From Gnetum montanum (lineage: Eukaryota > Streptophyta > Gnetopsida > Gnetales > Gnetaceae), in NCBI GenBank assembly GCA_015680685.1, contig MNCI01010116.1, positions 1,032,024-1,096,023 of the forward strand: a stretch of DNA of 64,000 nt, read 5' to 3'. The translations under genes were made by a program, and so were the position numbers. Positions 1-11,431 of the stretch are shown piece by piece (within the stretch, counting starts at the first letter, position 1; the number at the start of each line of letters is the position of its first letter). The notes under the pieces were generated by a model, which saw only the letters and a program-made list of their open reading frames with translations, was not told the origin of the DNA and searched no databases.

Positions 1-650
1 TTTGGCAAACTCAAAGTGCACTTGGCATTTTAGAAAAACACCATTGCACACCACATCAGCATTTTTGCATACTGCCTAGCACACTGCCAGCCATCGAGCC
101 TACAGGACATCATGGCAACCAACCTGGCAGGCTTAGACTTCATGACGAATGTTATTTTTCATAGCCTGGACACCCTTAGATTGTGACTGCATTACCTACT
201 ATGTGTGTTTGTACACTACATACCTTCTCACCTTTTCCTCGCAGTTAACTATGCTCCCCCTTCTTCCCCCGCCCGCCCCCCNCGGTTAGGGTGGTGCTTC
301 TTTCTCTCTTACTCATATCTTGCACATTTTTAGCATCTTATTTCATATTCTAACATTCTATTCATGCTTTTCTTTATTTTTGCATATTTTCATGCATTTT
401 CATCCTCATTTCGCATTGCAAACCTTAACTATGCTCACCCTTGTGAGCACTGGAAACATTGCAAACACCATGCAAACCCCTAGCATTAATTTTGTCATAA
501 CACCTGTAAGTCACAGTTTGATTGATAAGACCATTCTAGGCACCCCACCTCCATTTTCTAGTAGGTTCTCATGTGGATGTAGAGTCAAGGCTATGCGAAC
601 ACAAACCTCTTGGTATACCATTCCAGCATCAGATGTTTTCGGTCGCTATA
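1..650 (+). repeat. 3' part of the 5' LTR of element H (R/U5)
   Basis: Bases 631-646 (core GATGTTTTCGGTCG) match the inverted terminal sequence of the other Tat LTRs here, for example GAAAACGTCGGC at about 54311 on the opposite strand. The LTR probably ended ..CACA and now reads ..TATA at 650. A C-rich run with one undetermined base at 282 corresponds to the ctccccttcttgggg stretch in the same place in the other LTRs. An open frame at 320-739 runs across the LTR end and is not a gene. Confidence 0.6.
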
Positions 651-656
651 GTTTTC

Positions 657-674
657 TAGTGCTAGAAGAAGGGC
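657..674 (+). other. Primer-binding site of element H
   Basis: The sequence TAGTGCTAGAAGAAGGGC lies 6 nt after the LTR end. Element B has TGATGCTAGAAGAAGGAC 4-5 nt after its LTR end on the other strand (53591-53608). The two differ by G-to-A changes at different positions, so the ancestor probably began TGGTGCTAGAAGAAGG. A TGG start fits pairing with the CCA end of a tRNA. I cannot assign the tRNA; tRNA-Leu is only a weak candidate. Confidence 0.5.
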
Positions 675-1097
675 ATTTTCCATTTCCTTCTTCAGCCTCT
701 CTTGGTTGTTTCCTTGTGTACTATTTGCACCTCCTATAGATTGGTCCCTGTTGTCGGTTCCCTTGGAACCCTGCTAGACAACACTAGTGTACACCTTACA
801 CTTAGTCAAATTTTGGGTGCTCGAGAAAGCATAATTGGCTCACAGCATAGTGAGCATAGTTAGCTCTTAGCATAGTCCTAGAGTTAGCTCTTTTTTTCAA
901 CAATTTACACTTAGTCATTTTTATGCATTTTTATACTTAGTAATTTTTTTTTTGTTTTACACTTAGCCATTTTTTAGTGTTTTTACACTTAGCAATTTTT
1001 TTCTACATTCCTATACTTAGCCATTTTTGTCAGTTAGCAAAGTTAGTTGTTTTCCTTCCTTTTGCATTCAACAACCTTTACATTTCATCCTTGCATC
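675..1097 (+). repeat. Untranslated leader of H with a T-rich imperfect tandem repeat
   Basis: There is no coding sequence here. From about 888 to 1030 a block of roughly 30-35 bp built on ACACTTAGCCATTTTT recurs four or five times. Short CATAGTGAGCATAGTTAGCTC-like pieces at 840-890 resemble the palindrome motifs of the Tat LTRs. The region corresponds to the leader of B at 53159-53612. Confidence 0.4.
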
Positions 1098-1641
1098 ATG
1101 AACCCTGAGTAGCCTTCGACCTCTACCTCAAGCACAATTGTTCTCTAGCCCATTCAACAGGAGATCATGATTTACCTTACTAGAGCTAGGGGTCCTATCC
1201 TATTAGAAAGGTAATCTTTTAGGTAGCACAACTTGCTGCCTGAGTTCATGGTGCTTAATGGCAAGTAATATAACTTTGTTTGTGTGAAGCTCCAGCCAAT
1301 TTTGTATGTAGACTACCAAGAAATGGATGTCAAATGTAGTTTTGAGCTTATCCATCATGGTGGGAGAGAATGGTTCCCTTTCGATATAGACATTATTATG
1401 CTCACGGAGGCCTACTAGTGGATACTAGACAACCTCATTCGAAACATGGTTTGTGAGGCAAGGATTGACTATGAGGATATCCTGCATGAGAATGTGGATG
1501 AGTTTGAAGCTTGATCTGATAATGACAACTCATTCCACACCTCATTCTAGTTGACAACATTTGCTTTCATGTTTCCATTGTCTCACCAATCTATCTTTCA
1601 AGAGACAACCATCAACTAGGTTTCATTGCCCAAGTCCACAC
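1098..1641 (+). pseudogene. gag: gag N-terminal region of element H, decayed and cut by A
   Basis: One reading frame runs from the ATG at 1098 to the breakpoint at 1641 with no indel. It is crossed by stops that are almost all TAG or TAA where CAG, CAA or TGG would fit. The product starts MNPE and includes YNFVCVKLQP and CSFELIHHGGREWFPF. It aligns with the start of B gag, which has MNPMNPSTSS, RYNFLYVKV and HSFEIIDCNGKEFLP. This identifies it as the N-terminal part of a Tat-type gag precursor, the structural protein of the virus-like particle. The capsid core would lie further on and is missing. It is not expressed as a full protein in this state. Confidence 0.6.
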
Positions 1642-2334
1642 TATGATGATTGAAAACATTGGTGGCTGGAACACTGAGAGGTTAGTGGGCGTATAGTATA
1701 ACCCTAAGTCTGTATGAGGGCCATGCTAGAAATAGAGATGGGGTGCCCTAAATAGTCTTGTCAACAGAATACAGACTTATAAGGTGTTAAGATGAATGCA
1801 TGTGAAAGGAGTTTATACAATGTTATTGATGGGAACTAGGGCTGGCCAAGCCAGAGCATAGTAGAGTATCTTGGCCCGAGAACAATAGTGTAAATGTGCA
1901 AATGCATATGAAATAACAAGAAAATGCAAGTGCTATGCTAAATTCTAGAGGAAAATTGCTCAAAAATGCAATAAAATTAGAAAATGAAAGTGCACTACCC
2001 TAAATGGGGAAGCATAGCAATTGCAAGAAAAGAGATGAGAGTGGTACGTTGTGTATAGATAAGCACAGTAGTAGCATAGCAGTGTAGTTACAATCTCTAC
2101 TGATGTCTGCCATGGGCACTAAACCTATCGGGTTGGCTATTGCTGGGTTCTGCTAGTATAGTGGTGAATTGCAGGCTAGATAGTATGCACCAGTTGTTCG
2201 ACAGGGTTTTGAAGTATGCCAAAGTGCTAATTGTGCTCGAATGTTCAAGTGCAAGAGTGCCAAAGGATGCTGAGAATGCCAAAATGCCCAATGCACTTTT
2301 GAATTTCCAACCCCTCAAATGCTAAACATAGGGG

Positions 2335-2343
2335 TATTTATAT
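2335..2343 (-). promoter_or_regulatory. TATA box of the A 3' LTR
   Basis: Minus-strand ATATAAATA followed by a cccc run. The same box is found at the equivalent place in the A 5' LTR (17539-17547), the B 5' LTR (54285-54292) and the C LTR (54989-54997). In the B 3' LTR it has decayed (28079-28087). It lies about 690 bp from the LTR end, which fits a long R-U5. Confidence 0.6.
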
Positions 2344-2772
2344 GGCTAGGGTTAGAGTGAAATGCAGATCAAGTACCATACGACATGAGGGTAGATGGGG
2401 CTACAATAGACCGAGCTATTCTCTCAAGGGATTAGCAAGTGCTACACTCTAGAGTAATATAATGGATCCCCAGAGACTTCTAGACTATGACTACGTTGCC
2501 AAGACTACATGTGCTAGAGTTTGAATGACTGCAATGTCCTTGCAATTAATGTAAAAATGGTGAAACTTGGAGGTTATGCTTTGGAACTATGTCTTCCCCT
2601 CTTTTAAGTATGATCAAGCATAGGTAAATTTTGTGGGACCAATGGGGAATGCAAAAGAGATACAAATTGTTGATCTTGCTTGCTAGAGGAATGTTGGAGT
2701 TGAGATGAAGGTTGATGTTGAGCCCTAGAGGCTTTTGAAGGCCGTCAGAGGCTTTTCTTTAGTGTTACATTG

Positions 2773-3342
2773 GCTATGCTCTAGAGCGTAGCACAACACT
2801 TAGTAAAATTTTGCAAATACTTAATGTCCAGCACTGGCTACACTAACTACACTCTAGAGCATAGAAGAGCATAGTAGGGATGCTTAGAAAAATTTGATAG
2901 AATCTACAATTTTCTTTCATGCTATGTTGGCTATGCTTTGTGGTGTAGTAGGAGGAGTAGCCTTAGGAGTTCAAAAATTTGCTAAATGTCTCTTCCATGC
3001 TAACCTAGCTTGACAGCTTTTTGCTTGACACTTAGGCAAAACTGGCCACTAAAATGTATGCTACGCTGGCTACACTCTAAAGTGTAGCAACCTTGGGAGT
3101 TAGAGAATTTTTCAAACTAATTTTTTTATCCCAAGCCACCCTGATAATCTTTGGCTTAGCCCTTAAGCAAACTAGTCATGGAAGTGTGTGCTATGTCGGC
3201 TACACTCTAGAGTGTAGTAGGTAGTGTGAGAGCATAGTAGAACACTTAGAAAACTTTTCATGCAATTACTATTAACACTTAGAATATCTAGCAAAATTGG
3301 CCTTAATGCATGCTACACTAGCTATGTTAGGGAGCGTAACAC
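2773..3342. repeat. Array of short palindromes in the A LTR (U3)
   Basis: Six or so inverted repeats occur about 60-140 bp apart, separated by cacttagaaaatttt-like spacers. Examples are GCTATGCT/AGCGTAGC at 2773-2792 and the perfect 18-bp palindrome CTACACTCTAGAGTGTAG at 3200-3217. They lie upstream of the TATA box in LTR orientation. B (28493-29130) and C (55100-55600) have the same array, with CpG kept in C. The role is unknown; regulatory sites or hairpins are possible. Confidence 0.6.
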
Positions 3343-4869
3343 CAACAATTAGAAAAATTTTCCAAGTTTTGACACTTAGACAAATTTGCAGTTAAAGTGC
3401 TGAAGCTTGGAATTGGTGGTGTTTCATTGGCCCCTCTTTGTTGATGTCTGGAGGAGTGGCCCAAGAGATGTCGATAAAGAGTACAAAACACCACCACAAA
3501 TATGACACCAACATTGCTCATTAGTATTTGATTAGACAATGCTTCATCATGCTTGAGAGTGCTAAGGGAATAAAGTATGGTAGGAATTAGGTTAAGGAGA
3601 TGGATTAAGGGATAGTAAGCAGGAGGAATGCTCATTGGGCATGAAACTGTAGGATTCGACACCATGATGGCTTATTAGCAAATCATGATCCCTTGTTAGA
3701 GTGCTTGTGAGGAAGTCAAAATATGGAGATGGCTTTCCCTTGAAATTTTGACCTCTTGTCAGAGTGCTTGTGAGACGATCGATCTAGGGGTGGACTAGTT
3801 GCAAAACGACAACTTTGATATTTTTTCTTGGGCACTTGTTTTGTTTAATTATTTTCTCTTTTTTTTTGTGTTTCCAATTGGACTACATGCTACCCAATAG
3901 AATTTTCTTAGAGGTAGCCACGTTGCATCTATAGGATAGGTGTTTCCTCCCCAGGATGAATTGTGTTACATCCACTCAGGCTTTGAATAGCCTACAAAGG
4001 CTTCCCATGGGATGAGGTACGTTACATCCAACATGGATTCTATGGCTAATTGAAATAAGGGTGCCATGTGCATCAGCAAAGCTTACTAGGAAAGTTTGGT
4101 AGATGTGAGATAAAAGAAAGGGCACATGAAAATAGGCTATGGCAAAGTAGAAGGTATGTGCACTCTTGAGCAACTTGATGAGTCAAAGTGGACACATCAG
4201 AGAAGTGTGGTGACTTGTTACCACAGTGAAACACATCTTTAAATGACCACCATTGATGTTTCATCTTTCAAATGCAACATAGAGAAAATAAGAAAAACAA
4301 CCATACCATGTGAAATGAGAGAAAACTCTTGTTTGATAGGACACTGCAAGGGTTGCGAGTGTTGTGTTAGTTGTAGGTTCATGCAATTTCTAAAATAGGA
4401 AAGAAAGTATGGGTGCTAGTGCTAGTAGGCTATAAAAGCTCTAGCAACAACATTAGAAGTGAGCAACCAAGTGGCTAAGGGCATTGGCGATGCAGGTGCT
4501 TATGACTCCTCATTAAGGACAGGAGCTAGAAAATCCAATAGCTAGGCCACAGTACTACTAGTAGTGTTGTGGCTAGAGGATGGTAGTGTTGTGGTTGGGC
4601 CACAGGACTACTAGTACTCCAGCAAGTGATGTTGATAGTGAGAGCTCCAACCAAGATGATTGGTGATGGTGGTGATAGCTTCGAAAGGTTAGCAAGATGC
4701 CTTAAGGCATATTTGGAGGATCAGCAAAATGTCGAGGGTGGTGATGCTACAAATGTTCTAGAGTCCTTTTCTTGATGACATGAAATTTATTCTAGAATTG
4801 CAATGCCCCACCCAACCTTTCCCGAGAGGTGTAGGTAGGAAATGGAGGGTTGTAAGTGTTTCTGCTCGC

Positions 4870-5225
4870 TTGTCCGTAGAACTGTACATGTTGAACTATG
4901 TGTGCTAAACTATGAACCTAGTTTAAGGTTCTAGTAGACCACATGATGTGCTAGTTTAAGGTCCTAGCAGACCGTGAACCTAGTTTAAGGTCTTGGGAAA
5001 CCGTGATGTGCTAGTTTATAGTCCTAGCAGATTGCTATGTGCTATTTTAATGTCATAGCAGATGGTGGATTAATAGTTTAAGGTCATGGCAGAGCATGTT
5101 GTGGGTGCCAGTTTAATATCATAGCCTAAGGACATTCTATGTCATTTTAACATCATAGCAGATGTTCTGTGCTAATTTAATGTTGTAGTGGATGTTTTCT
5201 TAGCTTGCTATGTTGATGCTGCATG
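4870..5225. repeat. Tandem repeat between pol and the 3' LTR of A
   Basis: About ten imperfect units of 30-40 bp on the theme CTAGTTTAAGGTCCTAGCAGACC. The same array lies at the same place in B (30785-31140) and C (56850-57446). In C it is longer and less decayed. Confidence 0.65.
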
Positions 5226-8200
5226 TCAAGCATAGTAGGGGTTGAGGTACGAATGGTTGATTGGGTTGGAAAACTCATTACCATTTAGATCAGTAAGCTT
5301 GAATACTCCATTGTCATAGGCCTTTATAACTAAGAAAGGCCCTTCCTAGTTGGTTGCAAATTGGTCTACAGGTTCATGAACAACTTTGAGAACTAGGTTC
5401 CCTTTCGTGATCGGGCATTGATGCTAATTGTGACAGTGCTTTTGTCGTTGCTTTTCTTGGTACCACTCGATGTAATCAAGTGTTTGCATGTGCTCCTTCT
5501 CTATAGAGTCAAGGTTAATGGTTCTCAACTTGTCATTTTGAACCTCATCAATGAAGCTTGAGAGGATTATATGGAGTGATGGGACTTGCAATTCAAGAGG
5601 CAACATTGCTTTAGATCCATACATAAGGCTATATGGTGTCTTACTGGTTGCTATTCTTCATGTCGTGTCATAGGCCCATAGCTCATAGAACAGTTACTCA
5701 TGCCATCATCATTTGCTACTGCTAAGCATCTTTTTTAGAAGGTTGACAATGACTTTGTTTGTAGCCTCCACTTGGCCATTTTCCTATGGGTAGTATGGTG
5801 ATGAAAAAGAATGTTTGATGCCAAAGTTTTTGTAGAAGTTTTTGGCTTCTACACTACTAAATTGTGACCTGTTTTCTATTACTAGAGTCATGGGTAGATT
5901 GAATCAGGTCACTATGTTGTCAAAGATAAATTTGCAAACCTGTTGTGACATCATTTTCCTAAGGGGAATGACTTCAATCCATTTGGTAAAGTATTTAGTT
6001 GTAGTTATGATGAAGCTATGTCTTATGAAAGACTTAGGCATGATAGGTCCTATGATGTCCAATCCCCAACATTGGAACGACCATGTGATCTACATGGTAT
6101 ATAGTTTAGTGGGTGGCACGTGCATTACATTGCCATGTCGCTGATACATGTTACACATCTTGACCTTGGAAACACAATTGCACTCCATGTAAGGCCAATA
6201 GTAGCCTACCTATTTGATTTTTGCCACCATTTCCCTAGGTGCTATGAGACCTCCACACAGTCCCTTGTGGACTTGATCAATGATTATTTGCACTTTGCTA
6301 TAACTAATGTATGTTAGCAGTATTCTATTTTCAACACAAGGTGCTATCACCTACAAGGATGTACTTCCATGACCATTCTCACACTACATCTTTTTGGGTA
6401 GTGGTTAGGTGTTGTGGAGGCTCATCTTGTTGAAGGTACATCTTAATATCATCATACCACTCCTGTGCACGAGCTGTGCTTATCGTGGTTATGGATGCGA
6501 TGCTTGTTGGTTGAGTAATAGGTTTAGTGCAATCTATTACTAAAGAGGGATAGGCATGAAACATGTTGGACGTTATGCTTAAAGATAAGGTAGCTAATGT
6601 GTCAACAATGGTGTTCTCATTATGGGGAATATGTTGGATATCTATGGTTGCAAATTGCTTGAGCAGCTACTTTGCCAAGTCATAGTAAGGTTGTAAATGT
6701 TGTGCTTTGTAAGTGTAAACCTTTTTAATTTGGTTAAAAACTAACTATGAATCACCTCGGACTGCTAAGTTTTGGATTCTTAGATCACATGCTGCTAAGA
6801 CACCTCTAAGGAGACCTTCATACTCCACTACATTGTTGGTGAAATAAAATGCAAAGTGATACACGAAGGGTTGGATCTCCCTAGAGGGAAACATGATGAC
6901 GACAATGGCACTACCCCCTTGTGAAGTTGAAGCATCATCAAAGTGTAAAACTACCTCAAAGTTTGTAGGCACTTGGCTTATGCTATTAACATGCTCATCC
7001 AGAAATTCTAGATCTATTGTCTCTTGATCATCAATTGGCGAAGCCATGAGTTGTGTGACTATTACTTGACCTTTTGTGGATGCTTAGACTATGTAGTGCA
7101 GGTCAAACTCTATGGTTATTGATTTGAATCATGCAATTTAACTACCTTTGTATATGTTTAAGGTAATAGCCTAGAGTATGTTACTTTTGCAAATGATGTT
7201 AACCTGACTGTTGAAAAGATACTACCTCCACTTCTTAAGTGTGAAGACTAGGGCAAGGCAGTTCTTCTCCATATCATTGTATTTTGCTTTGTGGGCCACT
7301 AGCACATGGCTTAGGTAGTAAACAAAGACCTCTGAGCCATCATCTTTCTTTTGACAAAGTAGAGAAGTAATGGACATGTCTGAGATTGCAAGGTAGATGT
7401 CAAATGACTTATCTCCTTGAGGAGGGTAGATTGTTGGAATTTGGACAACTCCTTTTTAAGGTTGTCAAATGCCTATTGGCATTGAGTTATCCACTCAAAG
7501 TGGATCCCATTTTTGAGCAAATGTTACATTGGCTGTAACTTATTAGTTAACCTTGCGATAAACCTATGAATGAATTGCAATATGCCTTGTAACCCATGTA
7601 GCTCCTTAAGGTTTCTTGGTGGTGCTAAGTTGGTGATAGGCTGAACCTTATCAGGGTCTACATGTATGCTTGCCTCTGATACTACAAAGTCCAACATGTG
7701 ATTTCTCTTGATGCCGAAGAAACACTTCTTGGGGTTTAGCCTAAGGTCATGTCTAAGGAGACATTTGAGGACATGGTCCAAGCTGTTTGCATGGTTGTGA
7801 GCGACCTTGGACTTAACTGCTATGTCATTGACATAATCATTAAGCAAGTCTAGTAAATAATCACTAAAGATATACATCATTGCATGTTGGTAGGTTGCTC
7901 TTGCATTGTTTAGTTCGAAAGGCATCATTATGTAGCAAAACATACCCTAAGGGGTCATAAAGGTTGTACTAAGCTAGTGCTCCAGGTTGATCCAAATCTA
8001 GTTATACCCTGAGAACCCATCCATGAAGGACAACAAGGCATGACTAGCCATAATATCAATGAGATGGTCAATACTAGGCAATAGGAAATCATCTTTGATG
8101 GTCATCTTATTTAGGTCTTGGAAGTTTATGCAAATGCGTATACTTCCATTTTTCTTAGGGATAACTATGATGTCTAAAACCCACTTTGCGTAGTCAACTA

Positions 8201-8717
8201 TCTGGATGAAAACAGGCTTGTAAAGCTTTGTGATTTCATCACAAACTGCCAAGCCACCTCAGGTTTGACCTTGTAGGCTTTTTTTTAATTGGTTTTACTC
8301 ATGGATCAAGGATAATGTTATGTTGTATTATGCAAGGGTCTAGGCTTGGCATGTCCTCTTAGGATCATGAAAATGCCTTGACATTATATTGAGGACTTTA
8401 GTGATGCTTTGTGTGAGTTGAGGCTCTAACAAGAAACTAAGTTTCAATGTCTTTGCCTCACCTCTTTGCATTATTGCAGGGACTTCAATGAGGGGATCCT
8501 TGGTTATGTCACATGCCTCTAGATCTAGAGCTCTAATTAGATGGTTTGGCCAATCCAGTGATGCCTCTAGGGATGCTACATGTATGTCATAGGCTATGGG
8601 CTCAAAGTCTAGGAATTCAGTGTTAATGCATCACGTGGAATAGCCATAAGGTCCAATCAAAACCAAGGGTAAATGAAGATGCCTGTATGTGCTCATGTTG
8701 CAATCCTACCAAGAATC
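5226..8717 (-). pseudogene. pol: pol of element A: RT, RNase H, archaeal-type RNase H, integrase
   Basis: The exon begins after a 3' splice site (TTTTCTAG at 8718-8725) and ends at a stop matching that of C (..YYA). RT spans about 7480-8717, with the catalytic YxDD box changed to YVND (7824-7835). RNase H follows. The second RNase H (about 6745-7047) still shows HFDDAS, NNVVEYEG and RGDS, so its acidic residues look complete. Integrase (about 5700-6330) keeps WGLDIIGP, but the second Asp has become Glu. The integrase C-terminal part (5424-5624) shows YGSKAMLPLELQVPS. Many stops are of CAG-to-TAG type, so the copy is dead. Confidence 0.85.
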
Positions 8718-9130
8718 CTAGAAAAGAACTAGAAAAATGTCAAGAAAAACTTGTCTTAATAAAGTAGAATGCATAAGATAAGGAAGACATTACTATAAAA
8801 AATTCACCTAACTGTGCAATTGTGGGATCAAGTAAGCAAGTTTGGGAACCAATTTGGGGCCTTGGTAGGCCATAGGATTGCCAGTTTAAGGTCATAGTGG
8901 ACCATGGATTGCACGAGATGCATCGGTTTAGGCAAGGCTAGAAAATTTTGAAATGTGGGATTAGGCTAGGTGTTTACTAGGCAACTAGAAAAAAATGCAA
9001 AAAAATTTCTAAGTCTAGGAATGTTAAAGTTAGAAAACTTTTCTAACTCTGGGTGCTATGCTCGCCCCATGTGATGTGCAGGACATGGGATAGTACCCAA
9101 GTAGGTGATGTGTCAATTACCCTAGAAGGG

Positions 9131-9138
9131 TATAAATA
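9131..9138 (+). promoter_or_regulatory. TATA box of the antisense gene in A
   Basis: TATAAATA lies 138 bp before the first ATG of the antisense gene. The surrounding GGGTATAAATAGG..TTTACCATGGTCAACC is well kept in B (35067-35074). Just upstream, TGCTATGCTCGCCCCATGT resembles a stretch in the A 5' LTR at about 17680-17700, so the promoter may have been built from LTR sequence. Confidence 0.6.
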
Positions 9139-9275
9139 GGTGTTTTTACCATGGTCAACCTATCATTTTCAAGAGTAAAAAAAAACTGAGAAGTCACCAA
9201 GCATAGTGCAGCTAGAGCAAAGAGAGTTAGAGCATAGTGATGAAGATGAAGAAAACTAGAGCATAACCACTGACC

Positions 9276-9394
9276 ATGATGCACCATAGTGAATGTCAAC
9301 ACCTCAACCTCACCAACGTGGATGAGGGAGAACATGCATTAAGACACCTCCCCAGGGCATGCATAGAGGAGCAAAGGGAGACATTGTCAGCTAG
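9276..9394 (+). CDS. Exon 1 of the antisense gene in A (short leader exon)
   Basis: The frame starts with two ATG codons and keeps MMH-SECQH, LTN, EG and LRHLPRACIEEQRE. B at 35237 reads MMHCSECQH and LRHLPRVCIEDQRE. The open frame ends in both copies just after a GT (GTACAA in A, GTTAAG in B), which I take as the donor of a 1.2-kb first intron. It is too short to rank alone, but the match at protein level supports coding. Confidence 0.5.
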
Positions 9395-9989
9395 GTACAA
9401 TGCTATGCTCTACGCTTGCAAATTTTTTTCTTTTAGTTTTTACACATTATTTATGTGGGGGTTTGGGTTTTAGGGGCGACCTGCCCTAGGTAGGAACCAC
9501 CACCATCGTCATGGCTACCATGGCAGTCATGACCTAGAAAAGGGAATGCATGTGTGGGTGATGGGATTTGTGGGTTTATAATTTTTATATTGTCTTGGAT
9601 TTTCTACATGTGATGGGAGGTGAGGGTTTCTTGCGCATCACATGGGACACAAGATAGGGTTGAAATGGATTTTTCTTTTTTATATTCTCTTAGCTACAAT
9701 TAAGATGGTTTCACCCTGGGACGAGGAGGGAAGAAAAATAGTAGATTTTCTCCCAATGGGTATGCAGGTGAGCATGACATGTAGGTGAGGTATTGTAGAA
9801 GGTAGGGGCATGTGGGAAGGATGAAAGGCATGAGAACACAAAGCATGATAAAGAGGACTAAATGGCGTCGAGTGCTAGAGTGTAATGGATTGGGCAAGGT
9901 GACAGTAAGGATCATGGTTATGTCTCACCTAATACATGCTATGTACATGCTATGCTTTAAAGAGTTGGAATAAATTCTAGACTTTCTCG

Positions 9990-10300
9990 TTTGAAGGTTA
10001 CACTCTCAAGAGCATGACAAAAAGTTAGAAAAATCTTAAAAATTTTAAGGGTTACTCTTTGTGGAGAGCATAACCAATAGTTAAAAAAATTTTGAAATCT
10101 TCAAGGGTTACACTCTACAGAGAGCATAGCCAATAGTTGATTTTTTTTTTTTTTTGCAATTTCCGAGGGTTACACTTTTTGGGGACCGTAACCAATGGTT
10201 ATAATGTTTTTGCAATTTTCAAGGGTTATGCTATGGAAAGCGTAACCAATAGTTAGAAATAATTTTTAATGTTTTTAAGGGTTATGCTCCTTATAAGAGT
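9990..10300 (+). repeat. Palindrome array in intron 1 of the antisense gene (A)
   Basis: Five or six units about 60 bp apart have the form GGTTACACTC..GAGCATAGCC, for example GGTTACACTCTACAGAGAGC at about 10106. The motif is the LTR palindrome with a slightly different edge (GGTTA/TAACC). B has the same array at about 35800-36310. Confidence 0.55.
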
Positions 10301-11431
10301 TAGAAAATATACCCATTTTTATGCTATCTAGAGTTGTCAAATATGAAAAGTTAATGTTGGACATGAAAAATGCTAAGTGCAAATGTGAAATAGGGATGTT
10401 AGTGCTATGCCTTGTTAAGGACTAGGCGCATTAGATGGGTATGTTGACATCCCTTTCCCACGGGGTTCATGAGGGAAGCTAAGGGTTCTAATAATGTGCT
10501 AAGCATAATTTTGATGCATTTTTTGTGTGTATCCAATCCTAACACTCTGTTTTTCCTTTTGTGGCTATAGGGTACTATTGAAGCCCATCCTTGTTGTGGT
10601 GGAGTTGGTGGGTATCTTATGTTGTATGAGCAAACTTGTACCAAATGTACCTACACCAGACATGTGTGTGAGTTACCAAGTAGTGTGGGTCACTAGAATT
10701 CCTACTCTGACACTTCAGTGTGATGATGTAGTCACACTTAGCAATGGAAGCGGCCAACATCATCATAGAAACATTATTTCCTAGGGAAAATCTAGGCATC
10801 CTAAGAATTATGTCTGATGAGCCTCCTACTAGTGATGGAGTAGGGAGTTTAGGCTAGGGCCCTAGGGGTATTAGGCCTTTATCTAGGATTTGGTAGATGC
10901 CAAAATTCCAATGCTATAATAAGAGAAACACCTTGTTTGTTACTCGACGAGTACTCACTCTTTTCTGGAACCCACTTGGGATAGTATATTATGCTAGAGG
11001 ATGAGTCCTTTTACAATTTTTTGCACTATTTGTTTGATTATGACTCACATGAGGATGCTAACTACTTATGTCTATTTCCAGATTTATTGTTGACACACTT
11101 GGTCTTCATGAGGAGGAGCGGGCCTTGAACTTGACTTGCACTACCCTGTAAGAATTCTCATCCTTTGAGAATGTCTATGTAGAAATGATTGGATAGATTG
11201 GATCCAACCTAGGAAAATACCCTCATCGATACCCTAAGGCCTATGGGAGGTATCAAACCTATGGCTGGTTGGATGCTGAATGGGTGACTAGTGTACCGAG
11301 CGTAGAGGAGGTCTTAGTGCCACCACCACCATCTTGCACACCATTCATGCCACATAAGTAATTCATCATTCTTTTATGTATTTGCTACTTTGATTTTCTC
11401 ATGATTTTAATTTTGCCTTTGCCCATTGTAG

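Larger units (their letters stand above)
1..1641 (+). mobile_element. Element H: 5' part of a Tat-like Ty3/gypsy retrotransposon, broken by element A
   Basis: This stretch reads as LTR tail, primer site, leader and start of gag of one plus-strand element. The LTR end at about 621-650 matches the reverse complement of the LTR ends of A, B and C. The gag start at 1098 matches the gag start of B at 53158. The gag reading frame stays in register to 1641 and is cut there by the LTR of A. The element's 5' LTR start lies outside the window, and the rest of H is not seen again after A. Confidence 0.7.
1642..4802 (-). repeat. 3' LTR of element A, about 3.2 kb
   Basis: The outer end is set by alignment with three other LTR ends (GAAAACATTGGTGGCTGGAA at 1651 against GAAAACGTCGGCAGCTGGAA in C). 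The inner end is an inference. On the minus strand a G-rich run (GGGTGGGGCA) is followed by TGCAATTC, and B has the same arrangement at 30667. The resulting lengths, 3161 bp for A and about 3.2 kb for B, agree. The LTR holds a minus-strand TATA box at 2335 and a palindrome array at 2773-3342. Plus-strand ORFs here are accidental. Confidence 0.6.

Noticed and set aside
320-739. 139-codon plus-strand frame
   Set aside because: It spans the LTR end and primer site of H and has no protein match to the equivalent LTRs.
5842-6317. Plus-strand frames
   Set aside because: They are opposite-strand shadows of the A integrase, whose minus-strand motifs are clear.
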